Positions 15,879-23,997 of a DNA stretch of 38,183 nucleotides are shown piece by piece (position 1 is the first letter of the stretch; the number at the start of each line of letters is the position of its first letter). The DNA comes from Chloroflexota bacterium (lineage in GTDB: Bacteria > Chloroflexota > Anaerolineae > UBA1429). The DNA lies in the NCBI GenBank assembly GCA_012729455.1, contig JAAYDC010000004.1, positions 1 through 38,183 of the forward strand. The letters are read 5' to 3'. A program made the position numbers and the translations under genes. Under the pieces are notes generated by a model that was not told the DNA's origin, did no database searches, and was given only the letters and a program-made list of their open reading frames with translations.

Positions 15879-17561
15879 TTAATAAGTCGCCGCTACGTCG
15901 GGCATGGCTGCCGAGGCTCGCGTCGGCGGCGCCAGCCAGCCCGGCAGGGCCTTGTGGGCGTAATACATTTCGGTAAGTTCGGTAAAGGCCGCCTCACTCA
16001 CGTCGGTATGCTGCCCCCCAGAGGCTGCCAACTCGGCATCGATCTGGGCCCGCAGATAGAGCAGCCGCCAGCGCCAGGATGAGCGCCGTTCGGGGGGCAG
16101 CAAGGCTTCGAGGTTGCGAAGGATCTCGGCAGCTTCGGCGGCGCCGTCGCTGCATGCCATGTTGGTATAAAAACTGCCGTCGGGGTTGCGCTGCAGGCTG
16201 CGCGCCAGGTTGCGCTCAAGCGTCAGAATGACCTGATGCAGCGGTGTGACGACGTGCGCGCCAAACTCGTATGCCAGATACTGGCGCACCGTCAGCATGG
16301 TGGGCTGGTCGGGATCCCAGAAATACTGGGCGCAGATGGCCTTGTTGAGGTCCTCGTAAATGCCCTCGGAATAGGGAAATCCGCCCGAGAGCACGCCCTC
16401 GAGCGGCTGCCAGAGTTTTTGCAGATGCATGGGCAGCGGGTTGGCGCCCCATCCGCCCCACGGCGCGGCGCTGTACATCGAGATCTCTGGGAACGCCACG
16501 ATGGGCAGCTCGCCAGGCACGCCTACCTCGAGCGGGTAGGGCGGGAAGCGCTCTCCATAGTCATCCGCCAGCAGGTAATCGACCCACTCGGGGCGTTTGG
16601 CAAAGGCCATATCGAGACCCTCCCACTCGCCGGTGGTAAAGTGGTCGAAATACCACGTCGAGAGGATCACTTTGCCCTGCGAGTAGCGTGTCTTGAATGC
16701 CCTGGCTAGCGGTTCGGTGCAGCGTAAAAAGCCGTTGGCGCCCCACGGGGCACACTCGCCGCAGGTGCAGCATCCCTGGTCGTAGGGCCACAGCCAGATA
16801 AAATCGAGCCCCACATCGGCAAAGGCTTCCATCTTTTTCTCAAACTCGCGTTCAAGCAGCTCGAGTGTGCCGGGCTTGGAGGGGCACAGCTCGCGATGAT
16901 AGTGCCCGTGCGGCTCGCTGGTATATCTGTCGTGGCCTGCCGTCCAATCGGCGCGCAGGTGAACGGGCGAGTTGGCATAACCCTCGTTGGCGATGATCCC
17001 CAAGCCCGCCTGCATGCCCACCGCGCGGGCGGCGCGCAGCATGGCCTTGAGCCGCGGGATAAAGGCCTGCGCGGCCGGGTCGTCAATCCCCTCAAAGTGG
17101 TGCTGGTCGAACCAGACCACCAGGGCGTTGGTGCCCCACAACGCCAGCTCTTGAATATACGCCTCAATCTCCTCGAGGGGCGCCTCGTGATACCAGTTGT
17201 GAAAGTGGGTCGCAAAATAGATGCCTCTGAGCGGCATAACGGGGCTGGAGCTGCCGCGCCATACTCCCGGTGTAAAGCTGCCGGGCGCATAGCTGGCCTC
17301 GCGCAGCAGCCGGCCGACGCCATATACCAGCCCGCGCAGACCGCCGCCGGCCACCTCGAGGCCGCCGGCGATATTGCGCAGGGCATAGGTTTCATCGCCG
17401 AGGGATGGGTCAAGCGCGAACCGGATGACCGAGGCGTTTGCCTGCGATTCGGCAGGTTTAAGCGGCTGGCCGCAGCGCTGGCTGATTATGCGCTGCAGAA
17501 TATCGGCTGCGCGCTGGATGACCGGATCGGGCGGGGCAGATAGAGCCCAGTTGTGTGGCAT
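15879..17561 (-). CDS. GH20/GH67-like family protein (putative hexosaminidase/glucuronidase fold)
   Basis: A 560-residue cytosolic protein. Residues 1 to about 105 resemble the GH20b/GH67N accessory domain, ending GLVYGVGRLLRE. A TIM barrel follows, starting PLRGIYFATHFHNWY, with LALWGTNALVVWFDQ, GLDFIWLWPYDQGCCTCGECAPWG (Cys cluster CCTCGEC), STWYFDH and FPEISMYSAAPWGG. The specific family and substrate are not recognised. Start ATG 17561 has GGAGGTG just upstream; an ATG eight codons earlier lacks this. It lies 52 bases after the alpha/beta hydrolase and 21 before the GH140-like gene. Confidence 0.65.
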   Translation of the reverse strand: MPHNWALSAPPDPVIQRAADILQRIISQRCGQPLKPAESQANASVIRFALDPSLGDETYALRNIAGGLEVAGGGLRGLVYGVGRLLREASYAPGSFTPGVWRGSSSPVMPLRGIYFATHFHNWYHEAPLEEIEAYIQELALWGTNALVVWFDQHHFEGIDDPAAQAFIPRLKAMLRAARAVGMQAGLGIIANEGYANSPVHLRADWTAGHDRYTSEPHGHYHRELCPSKPGTLELLEREFEKKMEAFADVGLDFIWLWPYDQGCCTCGECAPWGANGFLRCTEPLARAFKTRYSQGKVILSTWYFDHFTTGEWEGLDMAFAKRPEWVDYLLADDYGERFPPYPLEVGVPGELPIVAFPEISMYSAAPWGGWGANPLPMHLQKLWQPLEGVLSGGFPYSEGIYEDLNKAICAQYFWDPDQPTMLTVRQYLAYEFGAHVVTPLHQVILTLERNLARSLQRNPDGSFYTNMACSDGAAEAAEILRNLEALLPPERRSSWRWRLLYLRAQIDAELAASGGQHTDVSEAAFTELTEMYYAHKALPGWLAPPTRASAAMPDVAATY

Positions 17562-17613
17562 GACACCTCCGAGTGCGGCTGGCACCGGTTATGCGCAGCC
17601 TGTGGAGGGCATG

Positions 17614-18477
17614 TTAGTGCATGTCGGAGGGCTCTGCAACCGCCGGCGTGCGCGCGGCGAGCCATGCGAGCAGATCGCCGATCACCTGGGCGCGTTCGGG
17701 CTCGTTAAAGAGCTCGTGATAAAAGCCTTCGTAACGCTTGAGCGTTACGTCGCGCGAGCCGCACTTTTCCGCCAGGCTGCTAGCGCCTACCGGGTCGATA
17801 ATGCGGTCGGCAGTGCCCTGCAGCACCAGGATGGGCAGCTGGATGCGGCTGAGGTTGGCGCTCACCACATCCATCACGCGAATGATCTCTGAAGCCAGGC
17901 GCGCGGGTGTGCGCCCATGAAACACGAGCGGATCGGCTATGTAGGCATCCACCACGGCTGGATCACGCGAGAGGGCTTCCAGCTCCAGGCCCGTGATGCC
18001 CATGCGCGGGAAGAGGCGCGCCAGCAGCTTGCCTACAGTCACAACGATGGGCTTGACGTTACGCGGTCTGGCGATAGCCGGCGCGCTCAGGATAGCGCCG
18101 CGCAGCCCGGACTGGTGTTCGCGCAGATAGTCGGCCACGACCAGCCCGCCCATGCTGTGGCCCAACATAAAGAGCGGTACGCCTGGCTGCTCGTTGCTCA
18201 CCACCCCGCGCAGGCGATCGAGCGAGATGGTATAGTCATCAAAAGAATCGGGCACTTCGCGCTCGCCGGGCGAATTGCCGTGCCCAGGCAGGTCAAAGGC
18301 GTGCACGGCGATGCCATTGCTAGCCAACTCGGCAGCGAGGAGGGCATAACGCCCGCTGTGCTCGCCCAGTCCGTGAACTACAATCATTACGGCGCGCACG
18401 GGTCCATCTGGCAGCCAGCTACGCCGGTAGAGCGCCAAGTCACGTACACCCGCAAAACTGCTTTCGCGATACAACAT
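17614..18477 (-). CDS. Alpha/beta hydrolase, monoacylglycerol lipase-like
   Basis: A 287-residue serine hydrolase (hydrolase_4/monoacylglycerol lipase group). It shows VHGLGEHSGRY (oxyanion region), FDLPGHGNSPG, the nucleophile Ser108 in GHSMGG, Asp224 in GTADRIID (family acid position) and His254 in EGFYHELFNE. Likely a lipase or carboxylesterase; in this sugar-degrading neighbourhood an acyl-ester-removing role is conceivable but unproven. The ATG at 18477 is chosen because an earlier start (18540) would run back into the lipoprotein gene. It lies 17 bases downstream of that gene. Confidence 0.85.
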   Translation of the reverse strand: MLYRESSFAGVRDLALYRRSWLPDGPVRAVMIVVHGLGEHSGRYALLAAELASNGIAVHAFDLPGHGNSPGEREVPDSFDDYTISLDRLRGVVSNEQPGVPLFMLGHSMGGLVVADYLREHQSGLRGAILSAPAIARPRNVKPIVVTVGKLLARLFPRMGITGLELEALSRDPAVVDAYIADPLVFHGRTPARLASEIIRVMDVVSANLSRIQLPILVLQGTADRIIDPVGASSLAEKCGSRDVTLKRYEGFYHELFNEPERAQVIGDLLAWLAARTPAVAEPSDMH

Positions 18478-18494
18478 CCTGCGTTGAATCCTTT

Positions 18495-19289
18495 CTAGAG
18501 GTTGGTGCGCTGCAAGATCAGCCCGCGCTCGGCACACCAATCGGCCAGCTCCTGCTGAGTGGCATCATCCGGCAAGCGCATCGGCCCGCCATCCAGCTGC
18601 ATCCAGGTGATCGTCTCGCCCGCCGGGAACCCGCTCAGCGTTACCTTGAGCTGTTCGAGATCGGCGGTGGTGCGCGGAGAACTGATCAGCTCGTCCAGTG
18701 TCTTGGCGCGGTTGGTACCCGGCAGGAGGGTATACATAAGCTGCCCATCATCTTCCCAGGTGTACAGTTCCCAACCCTTGGTCAGGGTATTTTGGCGGTC
18801 GGTCTCGATCAGGATATCGCCAATGGGGGCATGATTGAGTGTCACACGATATTGGCCGGGCGGCAGCATATCGAGTGGGATCGTCTCACTAAAGGGCTTG
18901 AGCACCTGAGCGCACATCCCGCTGCGCACACGCACCGCATATACCTCGATCGGCAGGTCGCCGCTACCCGTCGGACGCGGGATCACCACCCGCAGAGCAT
19001 GGCAGGGGGTCGGCAGCGACCCCTCCAGCACCAGGAAATACTTGGGCGGGTAGGTCTCGTGAACCTGCAGGTCGACATGGTCGAGAAAAACATTGCCGCG
19101 CTGCAAGGTGGCGTCGTCAGCCTGGGGCTCCCAGGTGTCGGCGCGCGGGGTGGCATCTGCATTAGCAGCGCGCTCGGGAGTGGCGGTCGGCGGCGGAGGA
19201 AAGGCTTTGGGTGTGTGCGTGACAGCACTGCCGCACCCGCTCAGGGCAATGGCCAGGATCAACAATAATAAAACAAGCGTGTTACGCAT
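18495..19289 (-). CDS. Predicted lipoprotein of unknown function
   Basis: A 264-residue lipoprotein. Signal peptide MRNTLVLLLLILAIALSGC has lipobox LSGC with Cys19, followed by a Pro/Thr/Ala-rich linker to about 60. A beta-rich domain follows (YFLVLEGSLPTPCHALRVVI ... VRSGMCAQVLKPFSE ... PPGQYRVTLN) with two cysteines that could pair, then a C-terminal inhibitor-like segment. The function is not recognised. Start ATG 19289 has GAGGAG eight bases upstream, and the upstream ATGs would cross the promoter. It is the first gene of a possible five-gene operon ending with URO-D-like gene I. Confidence 0.75.
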   Translation of the reverse strand: MRNTLVLLLLILAIALSGCGSAVTHTPKAFPPPPTATPERAANADATPRADTWEPQADDATLQRGNVFLDHVDLQVHETYPPKYFLVLEGSLPTPCHALRVVIPRPTGSGDLPIEVYAVRVRSGMCAQVLKPFSETIPLDMLPPGQYRVTLNHAPIGDILIETDRQNTLTKGWELYTWEDDGQLMYTLLPGTNRAKTLDELISSPRTTADLEQLKVTLSGFPAGETITWMQLDGGPMRLPDDATQQELADWCAERGLILQRTNL

Positions 19290-19314
19290 GTCAGGAACTC
19301 CTCGGGATGTCTCT

Positions 19315-19343
19315 ATACTAGTCATACGCTCGCGTTCGCGCAA
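19315..19343 (-). promoter_or_regulatory. Promoter for the lipoprotein-led operon
   Basis: On the minus strand: TTGCGC (19338-19343), 17 bases, TAGTAT (19315-19320), 25 bases before the ATG at 19289. Confidence 0.5.
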
Positions 19344-19360
19344 CAGTTCCCATCCTGCGC

Positions 19361-19366
19361 TATAAT
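19361..19366 (+). promoter_or_regulatory. -10 box for the sialidase-like gene
   Basis: A perfect TATAAT lies 26 bases before the ATG at 19393. No matching -35 hexamer is seen at 16-18 bases, so an activator may be needed. Confidence 0.5.
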
Positions 19367-19392
19367 GACCCAAAACAGGGGAGGCAAGCAGC

Positions 19393-20418
19393 ATGCAGCG
19401 ATTCAGCGTCTCGCGCGACGACAGCGTTTACGAGGCCTTTCCGGATGTGGCCCTGACTCACAGCGGCCGGCTGGTGTGCGTCTATGCCGAGTGCACCCAT
19501 CATGCCGACCGCGGCTGGACGCGCCTGATGAGCATCTCTTCGGACGACCGCGGACGCAGTTGGGGCTGCAAGGTGTCGCTGGCGCCCGAAACCCACGGCA
19601 CGCCCTATTGGAACTGCCCGCGCATCGTGACGCTCGCGGACGGCACCCTGCTGGTGACGGCCGATATGATCCACCAGGCTGATGAGGCGGGCGGCGAGAT
19701 CTGGCTGATGCGTTCGCACGACGAGGGCGCCAGCTGGTCAGCCCCCGAGCCCACGCCGGCGCGCGGTATCGTGCCCGACCGCCTGTGCGTACTGGCCGAC
19801 GGGCGCTGGCTGTTAACCTGCCATGATAAGCTGGATGGCGACGACTATCTCTCGGTGCGCACCTGGATATCCGATGATGGCGGTGCTGCCTGGCAGCCGC
19901 CCGTGACCGTGGCACGCCAAAAAGGCCTGCAGTTGTGCGAAGCCTCGCTGCTCGAGCTCGGTGACGCGCTGGTGTGCTTTATGCGCGAAAACTCGGGATT
20001 GGGGCTGGATTGCTTCAAGGCGATCTCGCGCGATCGCGGCCAGAGCTGGAGCGCGCCGATCACTTTTCCGCTGCCGGCCTGCCACCGCCCGACCTCCGGG
20101 CAGCTTGCGGATGGCCGCATCCTGATCACCTACCGCATGATGCAGGGCGGTTTGGGCTGGGTGGGCTGGTGGACGCAAAATACCCTGGCAGGCCTCTCGG
20201 ATGTGGCATCCGCCCTGGCGCCTGAGCGTCATGGGGCGCATACGCGCATCCTGCCGCTGGATTACGACCGGTCGCCGCACAGCGATACGGGTTACACTGG
20301 CTGGGTGCAGCTGGATGACGGCGAGATCTATATCGTCAACTATATCGTCGACGACGCCCCAAAGGGGCAGATCCGCGGTTATGCCCTGCGCCCCGAAGAG
20401 TTTCTCTTGGACGCCTGA
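19393..20418 (+). CDS. Sialidase-fold (BNR/Asp-box) glycoside hydrolase-like protein
   Basis: A 341-residue six-bladed propeller protein. Four Asp-box motifs (S-x-D-x-G-x-x-W) are clear: SSDDRGRSWG, SHDEGASWSA, SDDGGAAWQP and SRDRGQSWSA. An RIV arginine in the first blades (NCPRIVTL) and the later HRPTSGQL segment fit the arginine cluster of GH33-type sialidases, but the full catalytic set cannot be assigned without a structure. No signal peptide, so it acts inside the cell if enzymatic. Start ATG 19393 has GGGGAGG upstream. Convergent with panB with 10 bases between. Confidence 0.82.
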   Translation: MQRFSVSRDDSVYEAFPDVALTHSGRLVCVYAECTHHADRGWTRLMSISSDDRGRSWGCKVSLAPETHGTPYWNCPRIVTLADGTLLVTADMIHQADEAGGEIWLMRSHDEGASWSAPEPTPARGIVPDRLCVLADGRWLLTCHDKLDGDDYLSVRTWISDDGGAAWQPPVTVARQKGLQLCEASLLELGDALVCFMRENSGLGLDCFKAISRDRGQSWSAPITFPLPACHRPTSGQLADGRILITYRMMQGGLGWVGWWTQNTLAGLSDVASALAPERHGAHTRILPLDYDRSPHSDTGYTGWVQLDDGEIYIVNYIVDDAPKGQIRGYALRPEEFLLDA

Positions 20419-20428
20419 TCAGCGCGGT

Positions 20429-21289
20429 CTAGTCGGGCCAGAACTCGCGCTCGAGCTCATCGAGCTTTTCCGCCTCGCCCTCGACCATGCGGTAGACATG
20501 CTCAGGGCCGGGGAAGGCGCCGCTACGCACCTCGACGCAATATTCGCCAAAGGCGCGCTTGATCTCGTCGGCCAGGTTGGCATAGCGCTTGACGAACCTG
20601 GGGGTAAAGGCTTGGAAAATCCCCAGCATGTCGGAAACGATCAAAAGCTGTCCGTCGGCTGCCGCACCCGCGCCGATCGAATAGACCGGGATGGTAAGGT
20701 GCTTGTGGATCAGCGCCGTCACTTCCGGGCTGACGGCCTCAACCAGCAGGCAGTGCGCGCCGGCTTCCTGCACTGCCAGGGCATCCTGCAGGGTGGCACG
20801 CGCCGCCGGGATGGTGCGCCCCTGGGCTTTAAAGCCGCCCAGCTGTCCGGAGGATTGCGGCGTCAGGCCGATGTGGCCGAACACCACCATGCCGGCATCG
20901 GCGATGGCGCGGATTTGCGGGGCCACACGCACGCCGCCCTCGAGTTTGATGGCATCTGCGCCGGCTTCCTTGTAAAAGCGTCCGGCATTGCGCACGGCAT
21001 CTCGGCGTGAGGTCTGGTAGCTGAGAAAGGGCATGTCGCCGATCACAAACGTGTTGGGGGCGCCGGTGCGCACCGCACGGGTGTGGTGCAGGCACTCTTT
21101 CATTGTCACCGGCACCGTGCCGGGCAAGCCCATCATGCACATGCCCAGCGAATCGCCTACCAGCAGCATGTCAAGCCCGGCAGCCTCAGCCAGCGAGGCA
21201 GTCGGGGCGTCGTAAGCCGTCAGCCAGGTGACGCGCTCTCCGCGGCGTTTCATCTCGATCAGGTCGAGGAGACTCTTTTTCTTGGCCAT
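20429..21289 (-). CDS. panB: 3-methyl-2-oxobutanoate hydroxymethyltransferase (PanB)
   Basis: A 286-residue enzyme adding a hydroxymethyl group from methylene-tetrahydrofolate to ketoisovalerate, the first step of pantothenate synthesis. The family signatures are intact: LTAYDAP, LVGDSLGM (metal Asp), IGDMPFLSY, GADAIKLEGG, HIGLTPQS, the catalytic Glu in LLVEAVSPEV, and IGAGAAADGQLLI. Start has GGGAGGTTTCGC upstream. It sits 15 bases after the SDR gene. No panC or panD is in the window, and the upstream genes are carbohydrate genes, so it appears to be co-transcribed outside a vitamin operon. Confidence 0.95.
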   Translation of the reverse strand: MAKKKSLLDLIEMKRRGERVTWLTAYDAPTASLAEAAGLDMLLVGDSLGMCMMGLPGTVPVTMKECLHHTRAVRTGAPNTFVIGDMPFLSYQTSRRDAVRNAGRFYKEAGADAIKLEGGVRVAPQIRAIADAGMVVFGHIGLTPQSSGQLGGFKAQGRTIPAARATLQDALAVQEAGAHCLLVEAVSPEVTALIHKHLTIPVYSIGAGAAADGQLLIVSDMLGIFQAFTPRFVKRYANLADEIKRAFGEYCVEVRSGAFPGPEHVYRMVEGEAEKLDELEREFWPD

Positions 21290-21304
21290 GCGAAACCTCC
21301 CTTG

Positions 21305-22207
21305 CTACTGCGGCATGCGCCAACCGCCGCCGGCATAAAGTAACTGGCCCGTCAGCCAGCGCGCCTGACACGACGCCAAAAACACCACCACGTCGGCAAT
21401 ATCCTCGGGCTCGCCTACGCGCCCCAGAGGCGTGCCGGCAGCGATGTCGCCGGCCTGCTTGGGGGTGATATAGCCCGTCTGGATAGGGCCGGGCGCCACA
21501 ATATTGACGGTGATGCCATATTTGCCCAGCTCGGCGGCTGCCGAACGCGCGTAACTCTCGATGGCGTGCTTGCTGGCGGCGTACGAGATGTTGGCCGCGT
21601 GCGCGCTGGCGGCATCTGTGCTGATGGCGATAATGCGCCCCCACTTGGCTTCACGCGCCAGGTAGGCGCTCGTATAGGCACACACCAACAGGGCAAAGGC
21701 CCTGGCGTTAATCTGCATATGCCGGTCGATCTCTTCCGCGCTCACCAGCGCCAGCGGGAACTCGCCCTTGACCTCAGCCAGGGCGGGATCAAAGGTCTCG
21801 AGCACGCAATGGGTGTGATTGACCACCATGATATCGGGCGCGGCGCCCAGCTGGGCACGGCACGCCTCAATGAGGGCGGCGGGAGCGGCGGGGTCAGCCA
21901 GGTCGGCTGGCATGCCGGCAGCCTGAGCGTCCATGGCGGCCAATTCGGCCAGCACGGCCTCGCCAGGATTTTGCTGGTTGGCATCGTATAATGCGGCGCC
22001 GCCCGATCCAGTTTCACGCGCGGCGGTGTGTTGGGTGGCGTCATAACGCGGCGGCGCAATGTGCCAGCTCAGAAAGAGCTTGACGCCTACCCGCGCGAAT
22101 GCCAGCGCAATGGCACGCCCGATGCCGTGGTTGGCGCCCGTCACCAGCGCGGTCGCCTCTGCCAGGTGCGGATCAATCATTCGAAGACCGCGCAATTCAG
22201 TTGTCAT
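21305..22207 (-). CDS. Short-chain dehydrogenase/reductase
   Basis: A 300-residue SDR oxidoreductase. It has the cofactor motif TGANHGIG, the VVNHTH segment at the usual NNAG position, Ser in AISTDAAS, the catalytic YAASK, and the PGPIQTGYI loop, ending with a typical WLTGQLLYAGGGW. A long insert between about residues 50 and 90 is rich in Ala/Gly. Start ATG 22207 is backed by GGGAGGT eight bases upstream. A second in-frame ATG (MIDPHLAEA) lies inside a direct repeat and has no ribosome site. The substrate is unknown; the GH43 context suggests a sugar or sugar-derived alcohol. Confidence 0.88.
   Translation of the reverse strand: MTTELRGLRMIDPHLAEATALVTGANHGIGRAIALAFARVGVKLFLSWHIAPPRYDATQHTAARETGSGGAALYDANQQNPGEAVLAELAAMDAQAAGMPADLADPAAPAALIEACRAQLGAAPDIMVVNHTHCVLETFDPALAEVKGEFPLALVSAEEIDRHMQINARAFALLVCAYTSAYLAREAKWGRIIAISTDAASAHAANISYAASKHAIESYARSAAAELGKYGITVNIVAPGPIQTGYITPKQAGDIAAGTPLGRVGEPEDIADVVVFLASCQARWLTGQLLYAGGGWRMPQ
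22152..22190. repeat. 39-bp direct repeat, copy 1 (inside SDR 5' end)
   Basis: Thirty-eight of 39 bases match copy 2 at 22223-22261 (one A/G difference); the period is 71 bases. This copy encodes the MIDPHLAEA part of the SDR. Confidence 0.93.
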
Positions 22208-22251
22208 AACGTGTACCTCCCTGTCGCCTCTGCCAGGTGCGGATCAATCAT
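22204..22251 (-). CDS. 15-codon mini-ORF linking GH43 and SDR
   Basis: Reading minus: ATG (22251-22249) overlaps the GH43 stop as ATGA, encodes MIDPHLAEATGRYTL, and ends in a TGA (22206-22204) that overlaps the SDR start as ATGA. The SDR ribosome site lies within it. It is probably a remnant of the original SDR start left by a 71-bp tandem duplication, now acting as a coupling leader. The peptide itself may have no function. Confidence 0.45.
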   Translation of the reverse strand: MIDPHLAEATGRYTL

Positions 22252-22261
22252 TCGGAGACCG
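22223..22261. repeat. 39-bp direct repeat, copy 2 (GH43 stop/mini-ORF)
   Basis: This copy matches 22152-22190 at 38 of 39 bases. It contains the GH43 stop codon and the mini-ORF start. Confidence 0.93.
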
Positions 22262-23231
22262 GCGCGCCCGAGGGCATCGGCTGCGGCATGCGGGTGGGGC
22301 CCTGCATGCGCAAGCGTCCCTGGCCGTCGATCGTCAGGCGGTCGATGTTGACGACCCGGTCGCCGCCCATACGGGTTGGGTCGGCATGGGTGTGGTAGAC
22401 GCAAAACAGCTCACTGCCATCCGGCGATTCGACCACCGAGTTATGCCCCGGCGAGGAGACGCCCAGCTCAGGGTTGCTGGTGGCGATCGGGTTGGCGCGG
22501 TTTTTGGTCCATTTGTTCAAGGGGCGCCGCGCGGTAGCATAGCCGATGCCATAGTGGGCCTCAAAGGTCGAGTTGCCCGAGTACATCATATAGTAAACAC
22601 CGCCATGCTTGATCACAAAGGGGCCCTCGTTCGTGCGGTTATACTGCCAGTTGGCATGCTCCCAAGGCTGCGAGGCGTTCAGCAGCAGCTTGGGTTCACC
22701 ATCCAGTTTGGCCAGGTCGTTGGTCAGACGCGCACCAAAGATGCGCCCAAAGTCATAGCCATCCTGATGGCCGTTCTGTGAAAAGTAGAGGTAGGGGGTC
22801 ATATCGTCGTCGATCAGCAGGTGCGAATCGATGGTGTTATAACCCAGGTCGAACCAGGGGGCGCGATAGTCGTGAAAGGGACCGGTCGGCGAATCTGCCA
22901 CGGCAATGCCCATCAGCATACGAGCGGGTTTGGAGGCGCGCAGCTTGCCCGAATAGGTCAGGTAAAAACGGCCGCGATAGAACTTGACTTCGGGGGCCCA
23001 AAAGCGGCTCTCAGCCCACGAATAGGGACTTTTGCGCCATACCCAGCCGTGCTGTTCCCAGTGCACCAGGTCGCGCGAGGTATAGTAGCGAAAGCCCTCG
23101 AGCTCATCGGTGGTGCCATAGAGGTAATAAATCCCCTCGTGGCGCATCACGAACGGGTCGCCCAGGTGGATTGGGCGGTTGCCATCCGAGATGTTGCTGA
23201 CCGGGTTGGTGTAGGTGGCGTCGGCGCTCAT
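22248..23231 (-). CDS. GH43 family glycoside hydrolase
   Basis: A 327-residue five-bladed propeller enzyme, likely an arabinofuranosidase or xylosidase. The catalytic set is visible: Asp25 in HLGDPFV (base), Asp135 in NTIDSHLLIDDD (pKa modulator), and Glu202 in TNEGPFV (acid). FWAPEV and YYLYGT are further family marks. No signal peptide. Start ATG 23231 has AGGAGGT eight bases upstream; a longer frame to 23282 would run into the HTH gene. It lies 19 bases after HTH gene 2 and is coupled to the SDR through a mini-ORF. Confidence 0.92.
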   Translation of the reverse strand: MSADATYTNPVSNISDGNRPIHLGDPFVMRHEGIYYLYGTTDELEGFRYYTSRDLVHWEQHGWVWRKSPYSWAESRFWAPEVKFYRGRFYLTYSGKLRASKPARMLMGIAVADSPTGPFHDYRAPWFDLGYNTIDSHLLIDDDMTPYLYFSQNGHQDGYDFGRIFGARLTNDLAKLDGEPKLLLNASQPWEHANWQYNRTNEGPFVIKHGGVYYMMYSGNSTFEAHYGIGYATARRPLNKWTKNRANPIATSNPELGVSSPGHNSVVESPDGSELFCVYHTHADPTRMGGDRVVNIDRLTIDGQGRLRMQGPTRMPQPMPSGAPVSE

Positions 23232-23250
23232 CGCACAACCTCCTGATATA

Positions 23251-23460
23251 TTAGTCTTGAGAACAGTGGTTCTCTTTGGCATCCGGCTGGGTTGTGTTAG
23301 CCGTCAGCCAGTTTTCGAGCTCCTGGCGGGAAAATATCCAGCTGCGACCCACCTTGGTGGCAGGAATAATTCCCGTTTGGGCCCAGATATAGATCGTCGA
23401 AACTTCAAGTTGGAGGTAGGCTGCTACCTCATTAATCCGCAGGCGATCATCCCCAGTCAT
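23251..23460 (-). CDS. Small HTH DNA-binding protein 2 (excisionase/BldC-like)
   Basis: A 69-residue MerR-like/HTH_17 domain protein: RINEVAAYLQLEVSTIYIWA, then KVGRSWIFSRQELENWL. It is a paralogue of the neighbouring gene at 23670 with the same layout. The ATG at 23460 has GAGGGG eight bases upstream. The longer frame upstream is not conserved-looking and crosses the promoter. It heads the GH43-SDR-panB operon and may be its regulator. A phage-excisionase role is unlikely because no integrase is present. Confidence 0.85.
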   Translation of the reverse strand: MTGDDRLRINEVAAYLQLEVSTIYIWAQTGIIPATKVGRSWIFSRQELENWLTANTTQPDAKENHCSQD

Positions 23461-23544
23461 CGCTTTCCCCTCTTCCTGGGCAGCTATCCGCCCACGGTTG
23501 TACGGATATGTAGTGGAGCCCCCATACTGCGAGCCACTGAGTGA

Positions 23545-23572
23545 TCGATACTTACGACCTAATGATAGACAA
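23545..23572 (-). promoter_or_regulatory. Promoter for HTH2-GH43-SDR-panB
   Basis: On the minus strand: TTGTCT (23567-23572), 16 bases, TATCGA (23545-23550). It leaves an untranslated leader of roughly 75-80 bases before the ATG at 23460. Confidence 0.45.
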
Positions 23573-23619
23573 AAAACGGCTCTTTGCCAACTCATCTGCA
23601 TCGTGCAGCAAGCCAAATA

Positions 23620-23650
23620 AAAGCACTCCCCTTCATCAAGGGAGTGCTTT
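23620..23650 (-). terminator. Hairpin terminator after HTH gene 1
   Basis: A perfect 11-bp stem (23620-23630 with 23640-23650, 9-base loop) is followed on the minus strand by TTATTTGG. It starts 19 bases after the HTH1 stop and separates the two HTH genes into different transcripts. Confidence 0.75.
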
Positions 23651-23669
23651 CGATGGGATCCGAGAGTGG

Positions 23670-23858
23670 CTATTCGTTGATCTCTTCCTTGAGATGGCGT
23701 GAAAGCCAGGTATCCAAGTCGGCCTGGCGGAAACGCCAAGTGCGCCCGATTTTGATCGCCGGGATCTTGCCATCCTGCGCCCAGGCATAGATGGTGGACT
23801 CTTTGAGCTGCAGATAGTCAGCTACCTGCTTGACCGTCATTAACATAGGCTGTGCCAT
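23670..23858 (-). CDS. Small HTH DNA-binding protein 1 (excisionase/BldC-like)
   Basis: A 62-residue HTH_17/MerR-like protein: MTVKQVADYLQLKESTIYAW, then KIGRTWRFRQADLDTWL. The start is supported by AAAGGAG upstream. It is monocistronic, with its own promoter containing an inverted repeat and its own terminator. The protein covers just one winged-helix domain, similar in size to BldC-type regulators. Confidence 0.88.
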   Translation of the reverse strand: MAQPMLMTVKQVADYLQLKESTIYAWAQDGKIPAIKIGRTWRFRQADLDTWLSRHLKEEINE

Positions 23859-23893
23859 GGCTCGCTCCTTTAACTCTGAAGCATAGTTTGGCC

Positions 23894-23923
23894 ATAGCGT
23901 AGCAGATACTCGCTATTTGTCAA
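23894..23923 (-). promoter_or_regulatory. HTH1 promoter with operator-like inverted repeat
   Basis: On the minus strand: TTGACA (23918-23923), 16 bases, TACGCT (23896-23901). Arms ATAGCG (23894-23899) and CGCTAT (23911-23916) form an inverted repeat across the spacer and -10 box, a possible autorepression site. Confidence 0.6.
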
Positions 23924-23997
23924 GTTTACCTGCTCTAACACACCTCTTCATAGCTGATTACGCAAGAGATGTCCATACATGACAACTCAATTGCAGT

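Noticed and set aside
23251-23858. Prophage or integrative element suggested by the excisionase-like HTH genes
   Set aside because: There is no integrase, attachment-site repeat or tRNA nearby; such one-domain HTH proteins are also common chromosomal regulators.
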